DNA from: Pyrrhosoma nymphula
Taxonomy: Eukaryota; Arthropoda; Insecta; Odonata; Coenagrionidae
Reading direction: 5' to 3'
Length of the DNA: 64,000 nucleotides
NCBI GenBank assembly: GCA_963573305.1
Contig: OY754331.1
Location: 15,410,868-15,474,867, forward strand
Shown piece after piece: positions 1 through 10,640 of this stretch. The notes under the pieces were generated by a model. The model did not search any database. It had not been told where the DNA came from and saw nothing but the letters and a program-made list of their open reading frames with translations. Made by a program: the position numbers and the translations under genes. Every line of letters begins with the position of its first letter. Positions within the stretch are counted from its first letter, which is position 1.

Positions 1-532
1 ATGTATCGTGAAAGAAGGAGCATAGGCGAATCAATGTGAAGTCATGATATTTTCTTCTGACGCCAAAGTTCCCGCGTATTTCCTTCAAGTTAAACCTCGC
101 AACGCAATTTCAATAAAATGGCAATGGAAAACTGTTTACTTCACAGTAAGTCAAGGATACCATATCCCCAAGATTGATTAGGTCCTTTATACTAAATACA
201 TAGCTCATAAATTAGGCCATTAAGTTAAAGCTATTCGTGCTCAGAAACAAGTGTCGATTATAAGAAGCATATATTGCCTCAAATTTTTGCATATGTTGTA
301 AAATTTACAAAGTTTGTATTGATTCTGTCAATATGAAACTTTACAAAGTAACGCCTAAGATTATCGAGTTCTTCTTCAGAACAGTTTTTTTCGAATTTTT
401 TAAGCAGGGATCTGAGGTCATTTGCGCAACTCGGGACAAGTTGGGTTGGTTGACAAGGGTAGGATTACATGAGGCATGTAGAAATGGTGGAGAGAAGGGC
501 CTAAGCGTCGGTCTTCAGGTTCTCTTAAAGTG
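1..532. other. Unassigned AT-rich sequence
   Basis: No recognisable gene or repeat. A 73-codon frame starts at 333 and runs into the adjacent dispersed repeat; its composition and lack of motifs suggest a chance ORF. Confidence 0.5.
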
Positions 533-1085
533 GTTCCACCGTAAAATGACTTAAATGTCATTTTATTCATATTCTGTCTACTCGTAGAAAAGGTTGTCCT
601 CTATCTGATAATAACAACAAAATAATGCCTTTCCACGCTATTTTATTCTATAATTGAACTTGAAATTACATGGTGTTCAATGTGGGAATGAGAAAAACAC
701 GGGGAAAAATAATATTTTTCCACAAAATATAAATGCCATTTTTGCGGAAAACTATTTATAAGAAGGAAATAATCCAGAGAAATCGAATAAAAATAAAATA
801 TAGGCATCTTACCACCTTATTCTTTTAGAAATTGAAGAATTAATGCCGTAATGCAAAATGCCGTAAAGTCAAAATGCGGTAATTCGTAGGAAATGACACT
901 GCAGTCGGCTCCAATGGCTGGAAAAAAGTGCTCATTTAAAATACATTCGTGGAATAATCCGCATATGTTGTTTCTTACTTTTGGGTTTCTAATGGTAATG
1001 CATTTCATCAGCGAAAGCTGAATTTTTTGGACAAAAAAATGTGGAATGTAATATTTGTTTTGACTCACACAGTCGCGGCGGAATG
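533..1085 (+). repeat. Dispersed repeat Rpt1, copy 1
   Basis: About 550 bp that reappears at 47988-48525 in the same orientation with scattered substitutions and small indels. Both copies run from a CCACCGTAAAATG motif to TCGCGGCGGAA. A third, partial copy lies on the opposite strand at 20636-21690 and is split by another element. No coding capacity and no clear terminal repeats; the class is unknown. Confidence 0.8.
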
Positions 1086-1308
1086 ATCCATAAGGGGAGT
1101 ATTCAGACTGCTCAGGCTTCCGTCGCCACGCGTATATGCTAGCAGATTAAATAATCCTGTTTTAACTCTTTGACACTTGAATGATGGTGCGATTGAGAAC
1201 ATTTTCTTTGTAAAGTTGGCACTGACCATAACGGAAAGAAAAAAATCACTAACGTTGTGAAAAAGAAAAGGAAAAATAAAAAAAAATACAGGTGGTATTC
1301 TGGATACT

Positions 1309-1698
1309 TCCGTCGGATCATTATTTCGTGAATGGGAAATTACATACGTTACTCTCGTTATTCTTTCGGGGGATTCTTTTGTTTTGTTTGTCAGAAAGAA
1401 AGTTGAAATGAAAGAAAGAAAATTTCACTCCACATAGAATTTATTCATCGAAAATATTAGTACAAATGGCTCACCTATGAACAAATGGTCGATGGTAACT
1501 AATATTTTCTGCTTTCCAAACTATTTTTAGTAGTCGACGAAACGGGCTATCCAGTCATAGTTTTAGATATTCTACAATCCTTACGGTTTTTGCACACGAG
1601 GCCCTCGAATGTACACAAATATTGGACGGGCCAAAACCTTACATGACACCGTGAACGAACCATAAGATGTTCATTGGCATTCACGGCAAAATAAATTT
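1309..1698 (+). repeat. Dispersed repeat Rpt2, uninterrupted copy
   Basis: About 390 bp that matches 14465-14682 and then 17101-17270. Here the two halves are contiguous, so this copy serves as the empty-site reference for the 2.4-kb insertion at 14683-17100. No protein-coding signal. The 1086-1308 interval to its left shows only a purine-rich tract. Confidence 0.8.
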
Positions 1699-3429
1699 GT
1701 AAATGGAGCTGTACTCGGTAACGGAGACATTGGCGCCCGTACAGAGGGGCAAAGGGGGGCTGTGGCCCCTCCCTTGCCTCTCGGAAAAAAAACAAAAAGG
1801 GAAAATAAAAATATCTGAAAAAGTAATATCTTAGAAACAAATTTGTAATAAAAATGTAATATACGTAAGAGGCTCCAAAAATGCACTTCTGAGACTTTAA
1901 TTTTACTATTTTTTCCGAGAGAAGGTCCCCGGATGTCCATTTACTTGGCTCTTGTAAACTTCCCCCCCCCCCCCACCGGAAAATATAATATGGGCACCGG
2001 TGAACGAAGTGTAACACGAAAACCACTCAGCGTGTGCGTCATGTATTCACTCATCACCTTTGAATTCAGTAAATTCTCGAGAGGGTGTATGCTTCAAAGA
2101 CTGTTTGTAATCGTGATGAGCGAGGAAGATGTACCTAACACGCCGTCGTCTTCGGCGTGCTTCCTTGCACGCGATTCCGTTTTTTCGCCATGGCGGGAAT
2201 ATTCTTCGGCCTCTTATAACTCCACGTGCTGTGCATTAGTGCGAATATTCCGACGAGGCACCGTGGGGAATTTTTTGTAGACCTCGATTTATGGATTTCC
2301 GAAAAAAATGTCAAATGCTCTTCATTTCATATTAGCTAATAAGACATTTGTGCCTCTATCTCATTAAAAGAAAAGGATACAGGAATGAGATTGGATCATT
2401 TCCCAAATACGCGAGTGCAAAAAGATAGAAAATTACATTCTGGAAACTCTTGATTTTCTTGAACGCACTTCCGCCAGCTGAATCCGAAAAACGTGGTGCG
2501 GATTGGAAGGTGTTGTTTTTTTCAAGGCCTGTGAATGGCTGCATAATGTTCTATCCGAAAGACATTTTATCAATTTATATAGTCTGAAGTATATTCTTTT
2601 GAGCGACGCCATTTTTGTTTGGAAATTCCCACTTCCATTTTTGACTTTTGTCCAGCCAAATCACCTTTTCCGAACACTGTGCGCCAGGGCCCCGCAGTTT
2701 GCCAGATACGTCCCCCCTCTACTATCCACAACGTTCATTTTTGATTGAAATCCTTTTTCATTTTGCTGAATTTCCATTTGCATTTTCGAAAAGTGAGCAT
2801 CCACTCCCCTTAACGAAAGTTGTCAAAGGGACCACGGTTTATATTCCGTCCCGTCCGACGGAAGGAATACTTCATTTGAAGTACTCTCCAGTCTCCACGT
2901 GGGAGCAACGCGTACGTATAGTGGACAGGGGGGGGGGCGGGGAAAGTTGGGGCAAGGCTTTTCTTTTTCAGAATGTTAAAGATACTTCATTCTTTATTGT
3001 CGTATTAGAGAGGAGTATTGCGGCGATCCTAAAGTTTTGGTCCACATCATGAAAAAATCATGCGAAAAGTAGGGTATTTTAATTGTTTAACAAATAGTAG
3101 CGCAAATTACTTTTGTAAAAACAATCGCTAAAATTTATTTAAAAAATATCTACGCTTTAATAAAGTTTTTGATTTTTTTTTAAATTATGAACGCCATGTG
3201 AATAAAAAGTACGAACACGATTTTACGAAATCCAGCGGCTTCGTCTTTTGACAATTTTTTTCTCAAATACAACATCCTCTGCTGATCTTTAAAAAAAATC
3301 TAAAAATTAAAACTTTTTTCGTTCTTTACAACATAGATGTTATAAAATTGTATGGTCAAAATGCCGAACCTCAAATAAAAAGTGAACATTTTTAATTCTG
3401 GTTAGCTTTTTTACGATTTCAGACCACTG
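1699..3429. other. Unassigned interval with homopolymer tracts
   Basis: No supported gene. It contains a C-run near 1963-1975 and a G-run near 2927-2936. The overlapping ORFs on both strands (up to 159 codons) have no recognisable domain and are probably chance frames. Confidence 0.5.
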
Positions 3430-5466
3430 TGTCAGGCAAACTTCGCATAAAAAGGAAGCAAGTTATTTCAAGGAACAACAAATGGAATTTCACGAAAATC
3501 AGAGATAACAGTGAAACTCAAGTTATTTAGTGAATTGACAAATTTAGTAATAGAGAAATGCAAACAGCGTACAATAAAAATTAAGTTTATTTAAGGAGGA
3601 AGTCCTAAAAGCTACAAAAAAATGCATTGGAAAAAGAGAAAAGATTCCATACAAACATTGGATAACAAATGACATTCTCGCAATGATGAAAGAAAGAAGG
3701 AGGTGTAAAAATTTAGGAGACCAAACAGATTACAGAAAATACAGAAACAAAATAAATAGAGATGCCAAAAAAGCGAGATAAAGTTGGTTGGAAAGCGAAT
3801 GTTAAGCAATCAATGAGAATATGGCAAAGGGAAATTTAGAAAAAACATACGCAGACATAAGATCAGAGTTCAACAGAAAAACAAAGACCCTATCAGTTAT
3901 GAGAGATAAAGAAGGAAAAGTTAATTACAGATGAATTAGGGATTATCAAGCAGTGGCAGGAATACATTGAAGAGCTCTATAGGGGAAAAGAGTTGGATGA
4001 AAACATCTTAGAAAACGAATAAAGCATAGGAGAGGATTTGATTGGACCACCATTACTAAGAGAAGAATTTGACAGGGCACTAAAATCGCTGAAGGATCTT
4101 AAAGCTCAAGGAGTAGATGAAATTCCGGGAGAAATTTTAAAATCTCTTGGTAGAAAGGCAAAAAGATTGTCTTTTCGAAATGATCTGTGAAATGTACGAT
4201 AGAGGAATAGTGCCAGACGACTTTAAGAAAATACGCATGATATCTATCTCTAAGAAGAGCTCAGCATAAAAATGTGAGGATTATAGGACCCTAAGCATGG
4301 TTTCCCATGCTTCAAAGATACTTACTAGAATAATATATCACCGAATTGAAAATAAAATTGAAGAAAATCTGCAAGATGACCAGTTTGGTTTCCGAAGGAG
4401 CCGGGGCACAAGAGAGGCCATTTTAGCCTTAAGACTAATTGTGGGAAATATGATGAGACTTAATAAAAAGGTAGTCATAGCCTTTATTGACATTGAAAAA
4501 GCCTTCGATTACATCAGTTGGAACACCATGTTTAAAGTCCTTAAAGAGCCCAAAATAGACTACCGAGATAGGAGGATAATTCTCCAACTTTATCAAAACC
4601 AATTATGCAGGGATGCAGTCTATCCCCAATATTGTTCAATCTGTACATGGAACAGGCAATGAAGGAATTTGCAGAAACAAGTAAGAATGGAATAAAAGTG
4701 AATGGTAACATTTACACAACTATCCGATTTGCAGACGACATCGCACTTTTAGCAACTAGTGACAATGAGTGCATCCTGTAGATGCATTACATGAAATGAA
4801 CCAAAATTTTAAAAATAACTGGGACATGAAAATAAACAAAAAGAAAACTAAAATACTGAAATGCAGTAGAGATGGACTAGAGGAAGCCGGGGTATATCTA
4901 GACGGAGAAAAACTTTCGCAAGTCACTACATTTAAATATCTGGGTAGCTGTATCACATCTGATGGTAGGTGCACAGCGGATGTGTCAAGCAGGATAGCAC
5001 AAGCAAAACAAACTTTTATCAAGAAGAAAACTCTCTTGACATAAAATAATGTTTCTCTATCAACTTGGAAAAAAATTGTTAAAACGTATGATTGGAGAAA
5101 ATCAGAGAGGAAAAAGCTGGAGTCCTTTAAAATGTGGTGCTGGAGAAGACTATTAAAAATTTCTTGGGCAGAAAGGGTTACCAACCTGGAAGTACTTCAA
5201 AGAATTGGGGAGGGACAAACACTGCTAAACTCAATATGTAAAAGAAGAAACGTAATGATTGGACACCTACTACGTAACTCCGAGTGGATGACAACCTTAA
5301 TGGAAGGAGTGGTAGAGGGCCGTGCTGGAAGAGGTAGACCAAGAAAAGAATGCCTACCTGGAGGAGATCTTAGCAGGAAGACGATACATAGATGTAAAGA
5401 GACATGCTATGGAAAGAAGACATTTAGATGCCCACCAACCTTAGGGTTGAGGAGAAGAAGAGAAGT
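3430..5466 (+). mobile_element. RTE-like non-LTR retrotransposon, 5'-truncated and degenerate
   Basis: Several frames on the plus strand, read in order, give parts of a reverse transcriptase ORF. The thumb and C-terminal regions end in a GRGRPRKE motif, as is typical of the RTE-like endonuclease/RT proteins common in arthropods. An endonuclease domain is not recognisable, so the copy is 5' truncated. A purine-rich 3' UTR follows the last stop. The right end is cut by the hAT insertion at 5475. The left boundary is approximate. Confidence 0.8.
4297..5430 (+). pseudogene. RTE-like reverse transcriptase, multiply frameshifted
   Basis: The RT core is seen in the frame at 4297-4662, which contains DQFGFRR and, further on, a FIDIEKAFD motif corresponding to the first catalytic aspartate block. 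The FADD catalytic box is encoded at 4728-4739 in a different frame. The frame at 4769-5044 carries the FKYLGSCITSDGR segment, and 5132-5500 the MWCWRR...GRGRPRKE tail. In a live element these would be one protein that copies element RNA into the target site by target-primed reverse transcription. Here frameshifts and stops break it, so it is dead. Confidence 0.85.
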
Positions 5467-5474
5467 GTCAGGAT

Positions 5475-6112
5475 TAGGTATGTGCGATTATCGAAAATAA
5501 TGTACATCGATCAATTATAAGAATAATTGAAAATGTGGTTAATTAATTGACATCGAAATGGGCGTCAATTAATTGTCATTGCTCAATTAATTGGCATCAA
5601 CCAATTTATTGACAGGACTCAATTGGATCATGCTTTTCCAAGGCTTTCCTTTGGTAATGAGAAGAATGAAAGAATTAATTTGAAAAACAGCAAAATAATT
5701 CAATCATTTAGCTTTTATTAATTAATTAAAGGAATAGATCGCTTTTTGAAGACAGGCAGATGAGATCCTCAGCGTGTTCGTCCAACAGACACTGGCGTGT
5801 GTCGATGACAATGTTCCTACCGAGACTGAACAACCTCTCGGACGCAGTGCTAGTTATAGCCGGGATATAGCTAGCTAACTTCTGGAGGGAGGGAGGGGTA
5901 GATGGTAGCCGTCACCACCGTCAATAATCGTCAATTATTCGATTACCGGACAATAATTATGAATTGAATAACAATTGAACAATAATTGACACTTGAAAAA
6001 AATTGAGAATCGAGTTTATTACCGTGATCGTCATCGAGGTGCTGAAATAATCGATCAATTGTATTAATAATTGAATCGACGATTCAATTAATCGAATAAT
6101 CGCACAGGCCTA
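5475..6112. mobile_element. hAT deletion derivative with perfect 8-bp TSD
   Basis: A 638-bp element. Its left end TAGGTATGTGCGATTAT and the reverse complement of its right end, TAGGCCTGTGCGATTAT, are hAT-type terminal inverted repeats. It is flanked on both sides by GTCAGGAT (5467-5474 and 6113-6120), an exact 8-bp target duplication as expected for hAT. It inserted at the 3' end of the RTE-like element. The interior keeps an antisense relic of the transposase C-terminus, so this is an internally deleted copy of an autonomous parent. Confidence 0.93.
5726..5884 (-). pseudogene. hAT transposase C-terminal (dimerisation) relic
   Basis: Read on the minus strand from 5884 to a TAA at 5726-5728, the frame is open for 52 codons and contains TSTASERLFSLGRNIV followed by EDLICL. 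This matches the conserved hAT C-terminal dimerisation block (consensus of the type SxxSERxFSxxG...R). Everything upstream of it in the transposase is missing, including the DDE catalytic core, so it cannot be functional. Its orientation suggests the parental element was transcribed on the minus strand. Confidence 0.85.
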
Positions 6113-6147
6113 GTCAGGATGTAAGGATCGGTAATCCAGTGATGTAT

Positions 6148-6240
6148 CTCGAACACTGCGGGGATTCGAACCCGGGGCCTTTTGGTTGGGGCGTCAGCAC
6201 TCTCACATCCCCGTTCCACTCCTCCTTTCATCTGTGACTG
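6148..6240 (-). repeat. tRNA-derived SINE-like head (B box)
   Basis: On the minus strand the sequence contains GGGTTCGAATCCCC (complement at about 6163-6176), a near-consensus RNA polymerase III B box. An A-box-like AGTGGAACGGGG lies about 60 nt upstream. It does not fold as a convincing complete tRNA, so a tRNA-derived SINE or tRNA relic is more likely. Confidence 0.5.
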
Positions 6241-6299
6241 TCGATTCCCTCTTCTGTTGTTCCTCCCCTCCTCCTTCCTTGGCCGCCGCATACGTAATA

Positions 6300-6625
6300 C
6301 GCTCTCCCCCACCCCCTCCCCCCGGCTTATTTTAATTCCCCCCCGTTCCCATCCGATGGCGGCGGGTGGGGTGATAAGGGGGGTGGTGGTTTTGTGAGGA
6401 GGGGGGGGGGTCGGGTGGGTGCAGCGGGCGGTCGGCTACGCCCCACCCCGGCCAAGCCAAGCCCCTTTCTTGCGTTCCTCCGTGTCTGGACTCCCCAAGG
6501 TGAGAGGGAGACACACAGCAAGCAGGAGGTGCGGGGGGGTTGGGAGGGACGGGAGGGGAAGAAGGGGGGGAGGGGTACGTGTGAGGTGGGGAGGGGAGGG
6601 AGGGGTAAGGGTAAGTAGGTGGATG
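6300..6625. repeat. G/C-skewed low-complexity tract
   Basis: C-rich then strongly G-rich (GGGAGGGG-type) sequence. The overlapping ORFs on both strands here are low-complexity artefacts. Confidence 0.75.
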
Positions 6626-6731
6626 GCAGTGTGGAAGTCACAGCGGGCACAAACTCATGCCCTGCGAACAAAAACAATCAGATGATTCAGCTGTGATCTT
6701 TAGACATGGCCTTGCGTTTGAAAGTTGATCA

Positions 6732-6914
6732 GGGGTGCTATTCTGTATGTTATCGGGATGTCCGAGGCCTCGAAAGTGACGAAACTTTGACGTCACAGCC
6801 TCTAAAATTTCAAATAGTTCAAATTCAATAGTTGAGATTTGTCGGGGGAAGTGACGCCACATTCACGGATTTTCCGAGGTTCGACCATGCCGAGTCCTTA
6901 CAAAATAAGGCCCC
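6732..6914. mobile_element. Small MITE (Rpt5), copy 1
   Basis: A 183-bp unit with imperfect terminal inverted repeats, GGGGTGCTATTCTGTA against GGGGCCTTATTTTGTA. A diverged second copy lies at 40987-41167. The interior carries a perfect TGACGTCA palindrome (CRE/ATF-type site), which is altered in the other copy. No clear target duplication. Confidence 0.7.
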
Positions 6915-7040
6915 AGAAACTCCTAGTTGAGAAAGACCGTTCTGGAAAACATATATTAGACGTACACACAAACGTGATCACGTGAATAAACGGTGCCACA
7001 AGTAAGGCGGTGTAATACATAGGAACACAAGGAAAGGAAG

Positions 7041-7263
7041 CTCTATTCTCTGACGACGTTGATAATATTTTACGAAATCCGACATACTACGGTAGATCAG
7101 ATCATGAGAATAAAATTAGGGAACTAGACTGCAGAACGGACAGATTTAAAATGTCATTTTTCCACCGAAAGATAAGGGAACATAACAGCTGCCAATGAGA
7201 CTTTTATCTAGGTTTGTCGATAGTTAGTGTAGCTCTAACTAACAGCACGTCGTGCATGTTTTC
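7041..7263 (+). mobile_element. CR1-like family A, left half of a split copy
   Basis: Encodes the C-terminal end of the RT ORF (CRTDRFKMSFF and the HNSCQ-stop ending) followed by 3' UTR up to GCATGTTTTC. The UTR resumes exactly at 9491 (TACATAAGTCTTGAG). The gap between the halves is occupied by a family B element on the opposite strand. Confidence 0.88.
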
Positions 7264-7808
7264 CACATCTACATCTACGAAGTACCGTGCAAGTCACCAC
7301 TAGGGTGTGTGGCACGGAGTGATTCCACACCAGGCATGCAGCACTCCTCCCAGCACAAATCAGAACCTCGCACGCTCCCCCTGGCAATAGGCGCAGACAC
7401 CAAAAAGCAGTCAGGAGAACAGTGCGCAGTCCAACCGGAAACTGGGAGAGTGATACGTAAATGAACATGCAAACATGCAGAACAATGCTATAGGCACATC
7501 TAGTGGTTAATATTACTAATACTGTTAATTCATGAGTGCTACGAGATGCTACTTCATGCAGAGAACAACATAAAATAATGCCGGAAAAATCAACCGAAGT
7601 GAAGTGTTAGTAATGATGTTGTATTATTAAGCAGAAGTAAAATATTCTACTCTACTTGTTGAGGGTGGGAGTTTCATATGATTGATTTATCGCAGCTATT
7701 ATGATCCCTTATTGTACGTGGGAAAAATGACAATTTTAAATCTATCGTTTCTGCAATCAATTTCCTTTATCTTATTCCTGTGATAATTTATACCGTAGTA
7801 CGTTGGCT

Positions 7809-8132
7809 CTAGCATAAAAGTTGAACGTCCGGCAAAAAAGTGTCTGCTCCGAATTTGCGCAAAAGATTTAACCTGTATTTCTCCCTTCGATCAGTTAGAG
7901 ATTCCCACCCTAATTCCTTCAACAATTCGGTAACACTGCTAAGTTTATTGTAACAATTTTTCACAAATGTTGCTACTCTCTGCTGTATTCGATCTATTTC
8001 AGAGATTATTCCTACTTCGTAAGGGTCCCATATGCTAGCGGCGTACTCCAAGTGAGGTCTCACGAGTGAAAAATAACATCGCTCTTTAACTTTCTCGTCG
8101 CATTTTCCTAATATTCTTTTTATAAATCCCAA
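7809..8132 (-). pseudogene. CR1-like RT C-terminal region (family B)
   Basis: A 107-codon frame starting GFIKRILGKCDEKVKERC, with the LVRPHLEYAASIWDP block and VTELLKELGWESL. This segment lies C-terminal to the RT fingers/palm in CR1/L2 proteins. It continues the ORF at 8347-9171 after a disrupted stretch (8133-8346). Confidence 0.88.
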
Positions 8133-8346
8133 TTTGCGACTAGCCTGTCCGCAGATTTCCCGGACGTGTTTCCCCCGAGACAGGTCCTAAGTAAGGGTCA
8201 CACCTAAGTATTTAACTGACTCTACATTTGATAAGTCTGTTTGATTAATTGTGTACCTACGTTTCGTTGACCGAGTTATTATTTTTCGAAATATTCATAA
8301 CTACGCACTTTTTAAAATTCAATTCTAACTGCCAAGTATTGCACCA

Positions 8347-9171
8347 TTAATTTATAGCATCTAGGTCTTTTTGTAACGCTATCTTGTCCGACTCTTTGCC
8401 TAAATCCCTGTACAACACTACGTCATCTGCGAAGAGGGGAATTTTGCTAGTAACAACGGTATTGATGTCATTAATAAACAAAAGGAACAATAAGGGACCG
8501 ATGACACTTCCCTGGGGTGCACCTGGTGTTACTTTCACTACATCTGAACTAATGCCATATAGAACTACCCTCTGTTGGCGGTCGGCTAAGAACTCTCTTA
8601 TCCGACATATTACGTCGAGGTGTATTCCGTAAGCTTCCAACTTACCGAGTAACTTCGAATGAGGGACCTTATTGAAAGCTATTTTGAAGTCTAGAAATAT
8701 TGCGTCTACTTGGACAAGCTTTTCTCCCAAGGAAAGAATGTCGTGAAGGAAGAGGGCCAACTGGGTTTTGCAAGACCTGCCTTTCCGGAATCCGTGCTGA
8801 TTTTGCGTTAACAAGATTTGACTATCCAAGTACCCCATAATCAAACTGACAATTATATGTTCCAATATCTTGCACGATATAGACGTAAGGGAAATCGGTA
8901 TATAGTTACTGGGCTCTTCCTTATCACCGCTTTTAAGTATTGGTGTAACATTCGCGATTTTCCAATCGTAAGGAACACGATGTTGTGTAAAGAGATTTTC
9001 AAATATTATTTGCAGGTAAGGTGCTATTTCTGACGCTAATTTTTTTTTAACTCGGGCGGGAATTTTATCGGGACCGGGTGATTTTTTGGAATTAATGGAT
9101 TTCATATGACTTTCTATTCCACGACTAGTGATATTAATTGACTGTATTGGGTGCTTATATAGCCTAGGCAT
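8347..9171 (-). pseudogene. CR1-like reverse transcriptase domain (family B)
   Basis: A 274-codon open frame covers most of the RT domain. It contains KKSPGPDKIPARV, a PISLTSISCKILEH block, QNQHGFRKGRSCKTQL, GAPQGSVIGPLLFLLFIND and the catalytic FADDVVLYR box (encoded at 8417-8434). The order and spacing match the CR1/L2 group of non-LTR elements. The LDFSKAFD motif is changed to LDFKIAFN, so the first catalytic block is altered. The ORF is separated from its C-terminal part (7809-8132) by stops and frameshifts. It is an inactive retrotransposon gene. Confidence 0.92.
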
Positions 9172-9490
9172 TGTAGCGGTGTCATTTGGAGAGCATGTTG
9201 TATAGAAGCTTTGAAAAAAAAATGTGGAGGATATTTGCTTTATCTAATTTGTCGTTTGCTCTTTCTCCTAGATTGTTCTTTAGTGGCGTTACTGTTGATT
9301 TGCTTCCTTGAACCTCTCTCACGTACGACAAAAATGCCTTTGGGTTATCCTCTAAATATTCGCCAAATATTTTGTTTTTGAAATCCATTACTGCTTCTTT
9401 GAAAGGCCGCATTAGCTGCTGTTTTCGCTTTCTTGTATTTTTCGCATAAATTCTTATACTCCTCTTCGGGGAGACCCTGACGTGCGATTT

Positions 9491-9750
9491 CTACATAAGT
9501 CTTGAGTCTCTGTCCATTTGTTTAATTACCAAATACATATATACTAACGGCCCCTCTCCATTGTGAGAATATCTGTAGTAGTGCATGCTTGTGAGGCTTT
9601 GCCTCCTGACAGGCATTAGCGATTTATGCTAATTCATAATTAGTCGTAGTTGCACTAACTTTAGGGTAAAGTGCAACGCATGCTGGTGACTACTCACCCC
9701 CTGCCACACACCCCTGAGGTGGCTTGCAGGGTATTTTGTAGATGTAGATG
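9491..9750 (+). mobile_element. CR1-like family A, right half of the split copy
   Basis: Family A 3' UTR from TACATAAGTCTTGAG to the GTAGATGTAGATG tail. The terminal hairpin CCCTGCCAC...GTGGCTTGCAGGG lies at 9700-9731. Together with 7041-7263 it reconstitutes a continuous family A 3' end. Confidence 0.9.
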
Positions 9751-10229
9751 AAACACAAATAAAAATTTCCGATATTTCGGTTGCCGCTAACAGATTGAAC
9801 TGATTGAACCATGCAATACGGTAGCACGGGGGACTATTAAGATGCGCATTCGGCCATATTGAAAGGGTCAGTTGCACAGTTTGTACGTCGAATCTATTAG
9901 TATTAATAGCGGCATTTACGCAGTACGGTAATGTTATAATTATCAAAATGGAAGTAATAAAAAACACCACATATGTATACAATTTATGGACAAACTGCGC
10001 GCGATAACCTTGCTAGATGGATAATTTTTCGCAAAAAAAACAGGCTTTGCTTTCGAACATCACAGACGCCATCGTAAGATTTGCCGTGACTCCAAATTTT
10101 CCTAGGGGAGATGATGGGTGCTTTCCATTCACTGTGAATTGCGCTAATCACTTCGCAACACAATAGAGGACTTCCTTTCCATTCGTTTCAGAACCTGCGC
10201 ACTAGGGCGCGCATTTCAAAACATATTCA
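9751..10229. other. Unassigned interval
   Basis: No gene or repeat match found within the window. A 117-codon minus-strand frame overlaps the family A tail and has no recognisable domain. Confidence 0.5.
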
Positions 10230-10325
10230 TTCAAGTATTCTACCAGCTGATTGTTAGGTTCTTGGACAGTTCCCATTCTGCATCCCAATTTCTGAAACAT
10301 TGTCTCGCTTTCCCTTCTAAGGATG
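10230..10325 (-). repeat. Short dispersed repeat Rpt6, copy 1
   Basis: The complement matches 61111-61200, apart from a 7-nt gap and substitutions. Both copies can encode an ILRRESETM segment, so this may be a fragment of an unrecognised retroelement ORF. Confidence 0.6.
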
Positions 10326-10640
10326 GCCCGTTATTAGATCCCTTTTCAATTCTTCATATCTTCTACCTCCTCTTATTTCGTCCAGAATTCCTATCCTCTT
10401 CCTTCCTCTTCCACGCTTCCCCAGTGTTCTCCCCTCTATCACTCTCTTCAACATGCCCTCTCCTCTCCAAACCTCCTCCATCCATCTCTTCTGCCTTCTC
10501 CGCACCTCTGCCACAAGCTTCCTCTCCTCTCCGACCATATCCAATACCTCCTCGTTCGTCTTCCTCGCCACCCAGCTAACCTTCTCCATTCTTCTCCAAA
10601 CCCACATCTCAAACGCCTCAAGTCTCAAAAAGTAAAAAAG
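10317..10640 (-). pseudogene. RTE-like RT C-terminus, type 2, copy 1
   Basis: The minus-strand frame has the LEAFEMWVWRRMEKVSW block, NEEVLDMVGEE, a basic GKRGRGRKRIG motif and a GRRYEELKRD ending. Related fragments lie at 19760-20235 and 30490-30870, all on the minus strand. Only the C-terminal portion is present, with no polymerase core, consistent with 5' truncation on insertion. Confidence 0.85.

Larger units (their letters stand above)
7265..9490 (-). mobile_element. CR1/L2-like non-LTR retrotransposon, family B (minus strand)
   Basis: About 2.2 kb, 5' truncated. It reads on the minus strand from an upstream linker (9182-9412) through RT (8347-9171), the C-terminal region (7809-8132) and the 3' UTR to a GTAGATGTAGATG tail ending at 7265. 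The last ~50 nt form the hairpin shared by the CR1-like families in this window. A TTTC-like tetranucleotide occurs at both junctions and may be a short target duplication. A second family B copy is at 49719-50457. Confidence 0.9.

Noticed and set aside
1547..2026. 159-codon minus-strand ORF
   Set aside because: It overlaps the Rpt2 repeat and a C-run, contains a poly-Gly stretch encoded by homopolymer, and has frames open on both strands; most likely chance.
6163..6176. Functional tRNA gene
   Set aside because: Only the B box is convincing. The acceptor and D arms do not pair into a cloverleaf, so a SINE or relic is preferred.
6327..6685. Pro-rich and Gly/Arg-rich ORFs on both strands
   Set aside because: Artefacts of G- and C-run low-complexity DNA.
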